From positions 1-11,424 of the forward strand of contig CAZKZS010000148.1 in assembly GCA_964557285.1 (NCBI GenBank): a stretch of 11,424 nt of DNA. Reading direction: 5' to 3'. The position numbers were made by a program, and so were the translations under genes. Source of the stretch: SB15 sp964557285 (lineage in GTDB: Bacteria > Chloroflexota > Anaerolineae > Aggregatilineales > J027). Under the pieces are notes generated by a model. It saw nothing but the letters and a program-made list of their open reading frames with translations, had not been told where the DNA came from and did not search any database. Shown here piece after piece: positions 1 to 8,000 of the stretch (its first letter is position 1; each line of letters starts with the position of its first letter).

Positions 1-89
1 CTGGAGTCCATAGTGGTAAGCTAACCGCAGAAAATGGGACTGAAAAAGGCGCACTCATTACCTTGTGGCTACCGCCGGGGATGAACTAA
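1..89 (+). CDS. Histidine kinase, C-terminal fragment (gene runs off the left edge)
   Basis: Only the last 29 codons are present, read in the frame that ends in TAA at 87-89. The peptide contains HSGKLTAEN, then GALITLWLPPG, then the stop. This is the usual end of a GHKL (HATPase_c) domain: the strand after the G2 box (normally H-G-G-x-I/L-W-x-E-S), a turn, then a final strand ending in a hydrophobic L-P-x motif. In two-component kinases this domain binds ATP and phosphorylates a conserved histidine in the preceding helical domain. The response regulator begins 3 nt after the stop, so this kinase is probably its partner. Input domain and topology lie outside the window. Another GHKL ATPase is possible, but the adjacent response regulator favours a sensor kinase. 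Confidence 0.75.
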   Translation, partial: GVHSGKLTAENGTEKGALITLWLPPGMN

Positions 90-92
90 GTT

Positions 93-467
93 ATGGAAAA
101 AAAACGTGTTCTGGTTGTAGATGATAATCCTGATATTCGTAATCTCATTAATGCAACGCTGGGAAATGTTTTTTATATTGTGGTCAATGCCTCCAATGGC
201 CCGGAAGCACTCCATCATCTGGAAACCGGAGATTTGCCAGACCTGGTTTTACTTGACCTGGCGATGCCCGGCATGAGTGGGCTGGAAGTATTGGAACATA
301 TCAAAAACGACCCTGAAACCTATCATATTGAGGTTATTGTGCTATCGGCGCAAGCAGATGAAAAAACCCGCAAAGAAGCCCTTTCGCTGGGCGCACGCGC
401 TGTTTTAAATAAACCTTTTGGCCCTCTGGACTTACTTCAGCGTATTGAAAATATTTTTGAAAACTAG
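93..467 (+). CDS. Single-domain response regulator (CheY-like receiver)
   Basis: This 124-residue protein is a stand-alone receiver (REC) domain with no output domain. It accepts a phosphoryl group from a histidine kinase and signals by protein contact. The full active site is visible: acidic pair D10-D11 in VLVVDDN, phospho-acceptor D55 in LLDLAMPGMSG, the Ser/Thr switch position S85 in VLSAQ, and K107 in LNKPFG. The length fits a lone REC domain (about 120). The ATG lies 3 nt after the stop of the upstream kinase fragment. The Shine-Dalgarno signal is weak, so translational coupling is likely. The next gene starts 9 nt downstream. The domain is certain. The partner is inferred to be the upstream kinase, although the membrane kinase at 1858-4194 could also serve it. 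Confidence 0.95.
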   Translation: MEKKRVLVVDDNPDIRNLINATLGNVFYIVVNASNGPEALHHLETGDLPDLVLLDLAMPGMSGLEVLEHIKNDPETYHIEVIVLSAQADEKTRKEALSLGARAVLNKPFGPLDLLQRIENIFEN

Positions 468-476
468 CTGCCTGCT

Positions 477-1847
477 ATGTTCGACATCAACCGCATTAAG
501 GAAGGCCCCGGTCCTGGTCTGCACTTCCTGCCCGAACTTGAGCCTCAAAAAATAGCGGATACCCTGGTGGCATTTGCCAACACAGATGGCGGAGTACTGG
601 TGGTTGGAATCGCACCAGGCGGCGAGATCACCGGACAGACTTACGGGGATGATGTCGAAGATGCCCTGCATAAGGCGGAAGAATTGTGCAATCCGCCTGT
701 GGTCGTGGGGTCATGGGAACAGATTGAACTGGACGAGCAATTCATCGTCGCTATTCGTGTGCCGCGCAGCATTGAACTTCACGCAACCACTGACGGGCGG
801 GTGCTGGTTCGCAGTGGGCAGGATAACCGTCCCCTGGGCGGGCAGGAAATCCGCAGGCTTGCCAATGATAAAGCCACCGGAGATTTTGAAATTGAAGTTG
901 TCCCCGGTGCGAGTCTGGATGATTTTGACCCGGACGTGGTGGAAGAATTTATCAAAAAACGCAACGCCCGCACCCGCCAGCCCTGGTCAGGTAGCACCGA
1001 CGACCTGCTGGTAGAAATTGGCGCGTGTAACGAACGGTATGAACCAACCGTAGCCGGAATCCTTTTATTTTCTAAATATCCGCAGCATTGGCTTCCACAG
1101 GCAGGGGTGATTTTTGTTAAATTTATTGGCACAGAACCACGAGGGGAAGATGGACTCGCTGGATATGCCCGCCGTGAGGAAATGACCGGCCCCCTGGCGC
1201 GAATTGTTGAAAATATGTGGAATCTGACGTGGAGCGAAATGGCGGTCAGCGCGGTGGTGGTTGGGCTGGAACGCACCGAAACCTATGAATATCCCCAGTT
1301 TGCCGTGCGGGAAGCGCTGATTAACGCGGTTGCCCATCGGGATTACCGTTTAAAAGGCCGACGGATTGAAGTACGGATGTACTCTGACCGTCTGGAAGTG
1401 ATTAGCCCCGGCGGGCTGCCCGGTTTTATCACGGTAGATAACATCGTGCAGGAGCATTTCAGCCGCAATCCGCGCATTGTGGCCGGACTGTTTCAGTGGG
1501 GATACATTGAAGAATTAGGGCTTGGCATTGATAAAATGATTGAAGCGATGCACAGCGCCGGTCATCAGCCGCCCGCATTTGACGCTAAACCCTATAGTTT
1601 CACCGTGAAGCTGATGAACGCCCGCAGCCGGGAGACTTTTTTAGATATTCCCCCGAATGTAAACATTCGGCAGGCACGAGCGATTGCTTATGTGCGGGAA
1701 CGCGGCAGCATCACCAATCGGGAATTTCGGCATCTGTGCAGTGATGTTAGCCCGGAAACCCTGCGTCTTGACCTATCCGACCTGGTAGACAAGAATATTC
1801 TCCTTAAAATAGGCAGTAAAAAAGGTACGTACTACATCATTAAATGA
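477..1847 (+). CDS. AlbA_2 (Schlafen-type) putative DNA-binding ATPase with GHKL-like domain and winged helix
   Basis: This 456-residue protein has the layout of the RecG-like/AlbA_2 family, often annotated as putative transcriptional regulators. The N-terminal AlbA_2 part (about 1-130) carries AFANTDGGVLVVGI at 32-45, followed by the usual G-x-I-x-G turn. The central HATPase_c_4-type domain (about 185-380) has REALINAVAHRDY near 278-290 (N-box-like), DRLEVISPGGLP near 304-315, RNP, and EELGLGIDKM near 345-354. A C-terminal winged helix (about 400-456) includes TNREFRHL and ETLRLDLSDL. Family proteins are thought to bind nucleic acids and nucleotide, but the reaction is mostly unknown. The segment normally holding E-x-x-x-L-E-F-K near the start reads GPGLHFLPEL here, so that acidic/lysine signature is absent. 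There is no clear ribosome site. Start lies 9 nt after the response regulator and the stop is 10 nt before the kinase, so it is probably co-transcribed and may be an output of the two-component system (inference). Confidence 0.88.
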   Translation: MFDINRIKEGPGPGLHFLPELEPQKIADTLVAFANTDGGVLVVGIAPGGEITGQTYGDDVEDALHKAEELCNPPVVVGSWEQIELDEQFIVAIRVPRSIELHATTDGRVLVRSGQDNRPLGGQEIRRLANDKATGDFEIEVVPGASLDDFDPDVVEEFIKKRNARTRQPWSGSTDDLLVEIGACNERYEPTVAGILLFSKYPQHWLPQAGVIFVKFIGTEPRGEDGLAGYARREEMTGPLARIVENMWNLTWSEMAVSAVVVGLERTETYEYPQFAVREALINAVAHRDYRLKGRRIEVRMYSDRLEVISPGGLPGFITVDNIVQEHFSRNPRIVAGLFQWGYIEELGLGIDKMIEAMHSAGHQPPAFDAKPYSFTVKLMNARSRETFLDIPPNVNIRQARAIAYVRERGSITNREFRHLCSDVSPETLRLDLSDLVDKNILLKIGSKKGTYYIIK

Positions 1848-1857
1848 GGATGTACCG

Positions 1858-4194
1858 TTGGAACTTACATTGACTTCAACTATCGCCCTTATAAGCAGTA
1901 TTATTTATATAATCCTGCTGTGGATAAGTTTGGTTCGCATTGATACCCAGGTTGACCAGAAACTTAAATACTGGCTGGTGGGAGTCATGCTGGTGGCCGC
2001 GCTGACCGGACTCTCGTTTCTGCTGGAAAATAGTGAGCCTATTATTGGGGAAATCACACGCGGCGGGCTGGAAATTATCGGGCTTGGCCTGACGATGGTA
2101 CTGATTGGCGGCCTGACCTTTGTTTATCTACAGCGTAAAGGCGAAACCCTGTGGCTGCTGCTGGGGCTGGTCTGGATTGGGGTGCTGGCAGGCACGGCTT
2201 TAACTGATAAAAAGGGGCTGTTGGGTGAGCCAGATTGGTTAGCCAGTACCTTTGACCCTCTCTATGTCCCTGGTGTGCTGGCAGTAGGCGGATTCATCGT
2301 ATTTGCGGGTTTTCCGATTTTGATGACCTTTTACAGCTTCTACCGCGCTTCTCTGGCCGAAGTAGCCAACCGTGCGATTTTCTGGGCAATTATGCTGTCG
2401 CTGGCACTCATGGGGGCGGTGCTGGCGGCCACCCTTTCCAGCGGCCTGATTGAACCCGGTTTGATTTTGCAGGCAGCAGGTCTCGCAGGGCTGGTGTATG
2501 CAGCTATCAGTCTGCGGGTGCTGGATGTACGCCGGAATATGTGGCTGGCAATTTCAACAGGCATTTTTATGATTCTGACTGTTGCTGCCATCCTTATCCC
2601 TCTGGTGATTGCAGACAATACGGACATCGAGGCGGCGGCTGAAAAATGGGGATTTTTTATCGCGCTGGCCTTTATTGCCGCCGTGAGTTATATGCTGGCA
2701 CGCGGCAGCGCTCGTTCCATTATCAATCGGCTTTCCGGCCAGGTTGAAGGCGACCAGGCATCGCGGCTGCATCACTACGCGGAAGCCATTACAGGTATTG
2801 CGGAACTCAATGAACTGATTAAGGTGACGCTGAATGAACTCAGCGAAGTGCTGCGGGTACAGCGCAGTGGGCTGCTGTGGCTGCCCCAGGCAGACAAAAC
2901 CGCCGGAGAAAGTGACCCCACCGCAACCTACATTTTAAAACCCAGTGAGGTTGCGCTTGGGGACATGCCTCTGATTGAAGGCACACTCACCCGCCGCAGC
3001 CCGATTTATCATCGGCTGTTTATTGAACGAAAGCCGCTTTCCCAGTTTGAAATTGATTTCGACCAGAGCTATCGTAATGCGCCACCCTCTGAACGTGAAT
3101 TTTTTAAACAAATGCGAATGGCAATTTATACGCCCATTGTCGCTCAGGGGCAGGCGATTGGGATTCTGTGCGCGGGCAACAAAACCAACGATGATACTTT
3201 TACGCCGCGTGATATTGAATTGCTGCAAACGATGGCGAATCAGGCGGCTGTGGCGCTGCGAAATGCCCGTTTAGTCGATGACCTGCGCCGACGGGAAACC
3301 GAAGCCAAATCTACCGCCACCGAATTGCAGGCAACCAAACAGCGCCTTGAGCAGTTAGATTCGGTGAAAACCGACTTCATCACGATTGCCAGCCATGAAC
3401 TCCGCACACCCCTGGCGCAGATTAGCGGGTATACGGACATTGTACAGGCGCTTAATGAACAGGAACTGCTCGACCACGACCAGCTAGAGGGTATTGTGGG
3501 CAATTTGCGGAAAGCCATTGACCGTATGGAGGAACTTATCCGCAATATGCTTGATGTAAGCCAGTTGGACGTGAACGCGATGGATTTACGCTTCCAGAAA
3601 ACCACCATCGAAAACGTCATCCGTTTAGCCATTGAACCCCTGCACAATGATATTTTCAAACGCAAACAGTCCCTTCGTGCGCGGGGCTTAAGCGGCCTGC
3701 CGGAAATTGAAGCCGATACCAAGCGGCTGGTGCAGGCATTTCAAAATATCGTGTTAAACGCGGTCAAATTTACGCCGGACGGTGGGCGGATTGAGATTAA
3801 TGGCTCCCTGCAAAACAACCCGGAAACCAAACGGGATGAAATTGTGGTCGCCATTAGTGATGAAGGCGTAGGCATTGACGCCAAGAATCACCAGATTATT
3901 TTTGAAAAATTCTTCCGCGCCCACGACCCCAGTTTACACAGTACAGGGAAAACAAAATTTATGGGCGCTGGCCCCGGGCTGGGCTTGACGATCGCTAAAG
4001 GGGTCATTGACGGCCACGGCGGGCGAATCTGGGTCGAGAGCGAAGGATACGACGTTAAAAAAATGCCGGGAAGTGTGTTTTACGTGGTGCTGCCCGTCAA
4101 ACCGCCGGATGATGCCAGTGGCATCCTGCATTTTGAGCCAACCATCATTAGTGCAGACCGCAGCCAGCTTGAAGAAGCGGCTCAGGGGAACTAA
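1858..4194 (+). CDS. Membrane histidine kinase: multi-TM sensor, GAF, HisKA, HATPase_c
   Basis: This is a hybrid-free sensor kinase of 778 residues. The first ~285 residues hold eight or nine hydrophobic segments (roughly 5-27, 37-57, 70-91, 97-115, 136-160, 172-194, 199-219, 229-251, 265-283), so it sits in the inner membrane. A GAF domain follows (about 305-470), then a coiled-coil signalling helix (about 472-505). The dimerisation domain has the H-box SHELRTPL with phospho-accepting H513. The catalytic domain has the N-box FQNIVLNAVKFTP (N630 and N634), the G1 box DEGVGI (D668), the F-box FEKFFRA and the G2 box GAGPGLGL (703-710). About 30 extra residues follow the last strand. The start is TTG: a GAGGA site at 1846-1850 lies 7 nt upstream and overlaps the previous stop. 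The nearby ATG at 1850 is out of frame. The signal is unknown. The partner regulator may be that at 93-467. Confidence 0.93.
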   Translation: MELTLTSTIALISSIIYIILLWISLVRIDTQVDQKLKYWLVGVMLVAALTGLSFLLENSEPIIGEITRGGLEIIGLGLTMVLIGGLTFVYLQRKGETLWLLLGLVWIGVLAGTALTDKKGLLGEPDWLASTFDPLYVPGVLAVGGFIVFAGFPILMTFYSFYRASLAEVANRAIFWAIMLSLALMGAVLAATLSSGLIEPGLILQAAGLAGLVYAAISLRVLDVRRNMWLAISTGIFMILTVAAILIPLVIADNTDIEAAAEKWGFFIALAFIAAVSYMLARGSARSIINRLSGQVEGDQASRLHHYAEAITGIAELNELIKVTLNELSEVLRVQRSGLLWLPQADKTAGESDPTATYILKPSEVALGDMPLIEGTLTRRSPIYHRLFIERKPLSQFEIDFDQSYRNAPPSEREFFKQMRMAIYTPIVAQGQAIGILCAGNKTNDDTFTPRDIELLQTMANQAAVALRNARLVDDLRRRETEAKSTATELQATKQRLEQLDSVKTDFITIASHELRTPLAQISGYTDIVQALNEQELLDHDQLEGIVGNLRKAIDRMEELIRNMLDVSQLDVNAMDLRFQKTTIENVIRLAIEPLHNDIFKRKQSLRARGLSGLPEIEADTKRLVQAFQNIVLNAVKFTPDGGRIEINGSLQNNPETKRDEIVVAISDEGVGIDAKNHQIIFEKFFRAHDPSLHSTGKTKFMGAGPGLGLTIAKGVIDGHGGRIWVESEGYDVKKMPGSVFYVVLPVKPPDDASGILHFEPTIISADRSQLEEAAQGN

Positions 4195-4202
4195 CTAAGC
4201 GA

Positions 4203-4961
4203 TCAGACACAGTATTGAAAACCGTACTGACGTGGATCAACCTTGAGGGCGGTTAGAATATCGGCGGCGTCATAACACAGCGCTGTATCCTGCAATAAAT
4301 CTACCAGGTCGGGGATGGCCTGCTGACCAATATCCACCAGCGCCTGAGCGACTTCACCGCGTAAGTACCAATCGCCTTCACGCAGCGCGTTAATTAAGAT
4401 GGGAACGGCTGCTTCGCCAATTTTAACAAGTGCTGAGGCGGCTTCCTGTCGCACTCCCTTATCCTCATCGTGCAGGGCGTGGCGGAGATAGTGCATTCCG
4501 ATGTCTCCCAGGCGGCCTAAGGCTCTGGCTGCCGCATTACGGACATAGGGGTTTTCATCTTGAATGGCAATTTCTAACAAAGGCAGCGTATCAGGATGTG
4601 CCATCTCACCGAGTGCAAGCGCCGCCGAGGTGCGAATATAAAAACTTTCATCCTGTAACGCTGCCGCAATCGCGTACAGCGCTGGCAGCCCAATATCGAC
4701 CAACAAATCCCAGCGCTGGCAGGCATACGCAAAGTAACCATAGTCAATTTCAGTGGGAGGCTGCCAGCCCAATTCTTCAAGTACCCCTGCCGCACACTGT
4801 CGCACTTCACAGTTTGCAGATTGCAGATTGATGACCAGCGCGGGAATGGCCGGATTGCCAATTTGAGCAAGGACCTGCATGGTTGTCTCCCGAATCTCGC
4901 GGTCGGTGGAATAAAGGGCTTCAATAAAATACTTGATTAGCACCTGAATATCCACGTCCAT
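4203..4961 (-). CDS. HEAT-repeat (PBS lyase HEAT-like) protein
   Basis: This 252-residue protein is built almost wholly of short paired helices of the PBS-lyase HEAT-like type. About six units are visible. The clearest are IRETTMQVLAQIGNPAIPAL (about 23-42), YIRTSAALALGEM, YVRNAAARALGRLGD, GVRQEAASALVKIGEAAVPIL and YLRGEVAQALVDIGQQAIPDL, each with the typical V/I-R-x-x-A-A-x-A-L-G core. Between the second and third units is a YACQRWDLLVDIG stretch that recurs in this family. No catalytic motif, signal peptide or membrane segment is seen, so it is a cytoplasmic interaction scaffold. A phycobilin lyase role is not implied, as the repeats are shared by many unrelated proteins. It converges on the membrane kinase with 8 nt between stops. 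It is divergent from the 1003-residue gene across 131 nt. A short GGGAAG precedes the ATG. Confidence 0.88.
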   Translation of the reverse strand: MDVDIQVLIKYFIEALYSTDREIRETTMQVLAQIGNPAIPALVINLQSANCEVRQCAAGVLEELGWQPPTEIDYGYFAYACQRWDLLVDIGLPALYAIAAALQDESFYIRTSAALALGEMAHPDTLPLLEIAIQDENPYVRNAAARALGRLGDIGMHYLRHALHDEDKGVRQEAASALVKIGEAAVPILINALREGDWYLRGEVAQALVDIGQQAIPDLVDLLQDTALCYDAADILTALKVDPRQYGFQYCV

Positions 4962-4971
4962 AACTTCCCTA

Positions 4972-5009
4972 TTTGTACCATAACCTTATCTTAACCCAGT
5001 TCGTACAAA
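4972..5009. repeat. 7-bp inverted repeat in the divergent intergenic region
   Basis: TTTGTAC at 4972-4978 is exactly mirrored by GTACAAA at 5003-5009, with a 24-nt spacer. It lies between the HEAT gene and the 1003-residue gene. It falls just downstream of a candidate minus-strand promoter (5019-5047), so it could be an operator or a loose stem in the HEAT mRNA leader. Seven-base arms in A+T-rich sequence can occur by chance. Confidence 0.3.
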
Positions 5010-5018
5010 CAAAAAGAA

Positions 5019-5047
5019 ATTTTGGAAATAAATTCACAAACTTTCAA
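5019..5047 (-). promoter_or_regulatory. Candidate sigma-70-type promoter for the HEAT gene
   Basis: On the minus strand TTGAAA (5042-5047, five of six consensus bases) is followed after 17 nt by CAAAAT (5019-5024, four of six). Transcription would begin near 5012 and give a leader of about 50 nt to the ATG at 4961. The surrounding 131 nt hold no gene and are markedly A+T rich, as expected for a divergent promoter region. On the plus strand I see only a weak match, TTCACA at 5033-5038, without a good -10 box at the right distance. Confidence 0.35.
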
Positions 5048-5092
5048 CATAAAACTAAGCAGAGACTTTAGACGGAGATAAAGTTCACCTGA

Positions 5093-8000
5093 ATGGCATG
5101 TGAACAGTCGATAAGAAGTCGTTTATTCTTATCACTGAAGATGGTACAGAAACGGTATAATAGGATAGAAAAAGGTTGGTATCGGTTAAATTTCATGGTT
5201 GAGTCGACGCAGGCACGCCTGGAAAAAACCCTGCTCAGTACCCATCGGCAGTTAAATACTCTGGCACAGTCCAAAGATATTCTTGGGCTGTCACGTCTTT
5301 CGCTGCCCGAAGTGGAGCAGATGGCGAATCAGGTAGCCCATGCGCTGCCTGCCGGAAACGTTCCCGCCATGATTTTAAATGGGCTGGCACGGCTGCCCGG
5401 ACGCCATGCCTCACAAAAACTGGTTCGCCGTGACATTAATATGCTGTTTAAGGGTGTCGAACTGGCGCTTGATAAGGCAATTTACAGCACCTTTTTTGCC
5501 GGTCCAGCGGCGGTCATCTGGGGTTATCAAAATCTGCTCAAACTGGCGGGCAAAAACCCGGAAGATGCCTTCCCCGAAGGCGTATGGCAGTTTTACGTGG
5601 ATTATGCCCTGCGTGAAGATACCGCCCGTCATGCCAATGAAACACACGGGTTTGATACTGTGCTGACTCACCACCAGATCAGCCTGCCCTATGCGGACCG
5701 TCTTACGGCGTGGGTGATGGCGGCCATTCGCTGCCTGCATCATTATGAGCTTTATCTTGAAAATGAATGGCGGGAACGTGTTTACATTCATCTGCTGAAT
5801 GAAGTTACTACCGGAACTTCCTTCGCTGAAAAGTACAAAGGGCTGTACCGTGCATGGGAATTACAGCGTCCCTACCGACGCAGCCATACTGCCAAACCCT
5901 ATCACTCCTTCGCGGACTATCGTAAAGAACTGTTTGACCTCTATTTAAAAGAGGCGACTAAAAATTTGCCCTACGAACTGCGAACGGAATGGGCAAAACG
6001 AATCAGTGAAGCCGAAGAAACCGACCTGCCTGCCTATAAAAAACAAATGTCGATTCTGGCGTATCTGGAAACAGGCAAATATGGTGAGGAACGGATTCCT
6101 CTCCGGCTTCAGGATGCCCATATTGGGGTCATTTACAAGGGATACTACTATCTTATTCCTGCATGTAAGCCGGGAAGCATTCACGCACCGGAAATGCATG
6201 AAGTCCGTTCGCAGATCATGGCAATTTTGACGCATCAACCTGATACGCTGCCTGCCCACTTAACGATCCTTGCCAGCATCAAACGGTCTGCGCTGTTTCA
6301 GGTCAGGGAGACACTCAATCCTGTTTTAAAAGAGGGGTTAAACCAACTGCGGCGTGCGCCAATCCTGCTCAACTTCGATGCACGCGCCGCCGATTTACCT
6401 CTAGCGGAAATTCGGCAGGCGGAACGCGGCTGCGGCGACCACGCCCTAACGGTGTTTGATACCGGACGTTCCTTCGTTTTTGACCAGTCGCATATTTTTT
6501 TTGATGGAGAGTGGGGCGCGGCCTTTGCGGAAATCATGACCAATCAGGCGCTTTCAATGGCCGTGAAACTGCGTGAAATGGGGATGCCACAGCCTTCTTT
6601 AACTGTGCCTAAACTTGTTCACTTGCCATTTGAAGCCGATGAAACGGCGGCGCTGCGGCGGCTGCCACAGGTCACGCCGGAAGCCTCGGCTGAAAATCAT
6701 CAGATTCGTATTCGCAGCGTGCGAGTGCTGCGGCATATTCTGAAAAAACGCAACGACTTCCTGGCGCTGCTTACGGTCAATGATTTGCTGCTGCTTTACA
6801 GGGCGATTCATGCTGTCCGTTATATGCCAGACCCGCGCATTGTGGCAGAACTTCAAGCCATGCAGCAGGAAGCCTATACCAGCGCTGCGGCGACGATGGC
6901 CTTAGAAGCGCTGGCAAGCGACAAATACACCAACCCGACCCTGCTGATTCCAGTGAATGCCATGCTGCGTTCGCCGCGTGACCGGGTGTGTCCGGTGAGT
7001 TTTGAAGTCCCTGTCACTCACCTCAATTTTCTGGAACTGCATGACCGGCTGACTGCCAGTAAGGAACAGACCCAAGAATTTCAGCGCGACTATTTCACAG
7101 CACTGGCCGCCATCGCGGAAATTTTGCATCGCGTTAAAAATGTGGCGGCTCAGGGGGAAAGCTCCAGCGCCGAAGTGATTAAACTGCTGGCGCATATGCC
7201 GCCGTCGCTCCAACGCTGGCTGGATAAAGTTCCTAATTACTTTGATGTGTTAAATGACCTCATTAAGGGGCGCGAAGTTTTTTCCAATGTGGGGGCAGTC
7301 GTTCCGAGCAGTACCTTAAGGCGATTTACAACGGCTAAAGATGACAATGACAAAAAAACCCTGTGCTGGGGGGTGATTACGGACGCGGAAGGGGTGGTTC
7401 ATCTTTCGCTGCGCGATTTTCGGCCGCATGTTTCCGCGTTAAAAGCCGTGGGACGAAAAGATATGGCAGACCGTTTAACACAGGATTACCTGGATTCCTA
7501 CGCGCGGGGGTTTAAACGATTTGTACGCGATTTACGGGAAATTACGCTGGGTCTACCTCTCACTCTCAATGAGTCCGCACCTTCCACCGATAAAAGTCAG
7601 GCGGAAACTCTGGCGCAACTTCTAACACGTTATGCTGAACAGGGGGATTTTATGCCCATCCCTGAAGCCTTGCGGATTGGGAAGGCTGTTGCTGCTGTGC
7701 TGGATGCTGCTCCTACAGCACATGGCAACCTGAGTCCTGCTCACATCAGGCTTACTAAAACAGGGCAAATTGAGGTTACAGGTTTTGGCAATACGGCGTC
7801 AAAAGATAAGCTGGCGGATGTGAAAAAACTGGCGGACATCATGTATCATCTGCTGACAGGGATTCCACAGCCCATCGTGGCGGCCCATGAAGTGAATCCA
7901 GAAATTAACCGTCGGGCATCACAGGTGCTGAGCCGTGTTTATCCGTCCGCAAAGGAATTTATCACCGCGCTGGAAAATACCCTGCGCGAAGAAACGCATC

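Noticed and set aside
574..1014. 146-codon plus-strand frame inside the AlbA_2 gene, and antisense frames at 779-1337
   Set aside because: Shadows of the AlbA_2 gene, whose own frame has clear family motifs throughout; their translations show no domain-like pattern.
4111..4125. GATGCC-AGT-GGCATC hairpin near the end of the membrane kinase gene
   Set aside because: Inside coding sequence, 6-bp stem, no T-tract; not enough to call a terminator.
4203..4961. Annotation of the HEAT protein as a phycocyanobilin lyase
   Set aside because: HEAT-like repeats are shared by many unrelated proteins and no phycobiliprotein gene is nearby.
6470..6560. FVFDQSHIFFDGEWGAAFAEI compared with the F-D-K-S...D-G...E-H region of choline/carnitine acyltransferases
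   Set aside because: Spacing between F-D-x-S and D-G differs and the catalytic His is replaced by Ile (E480-I481); too faint to assign.
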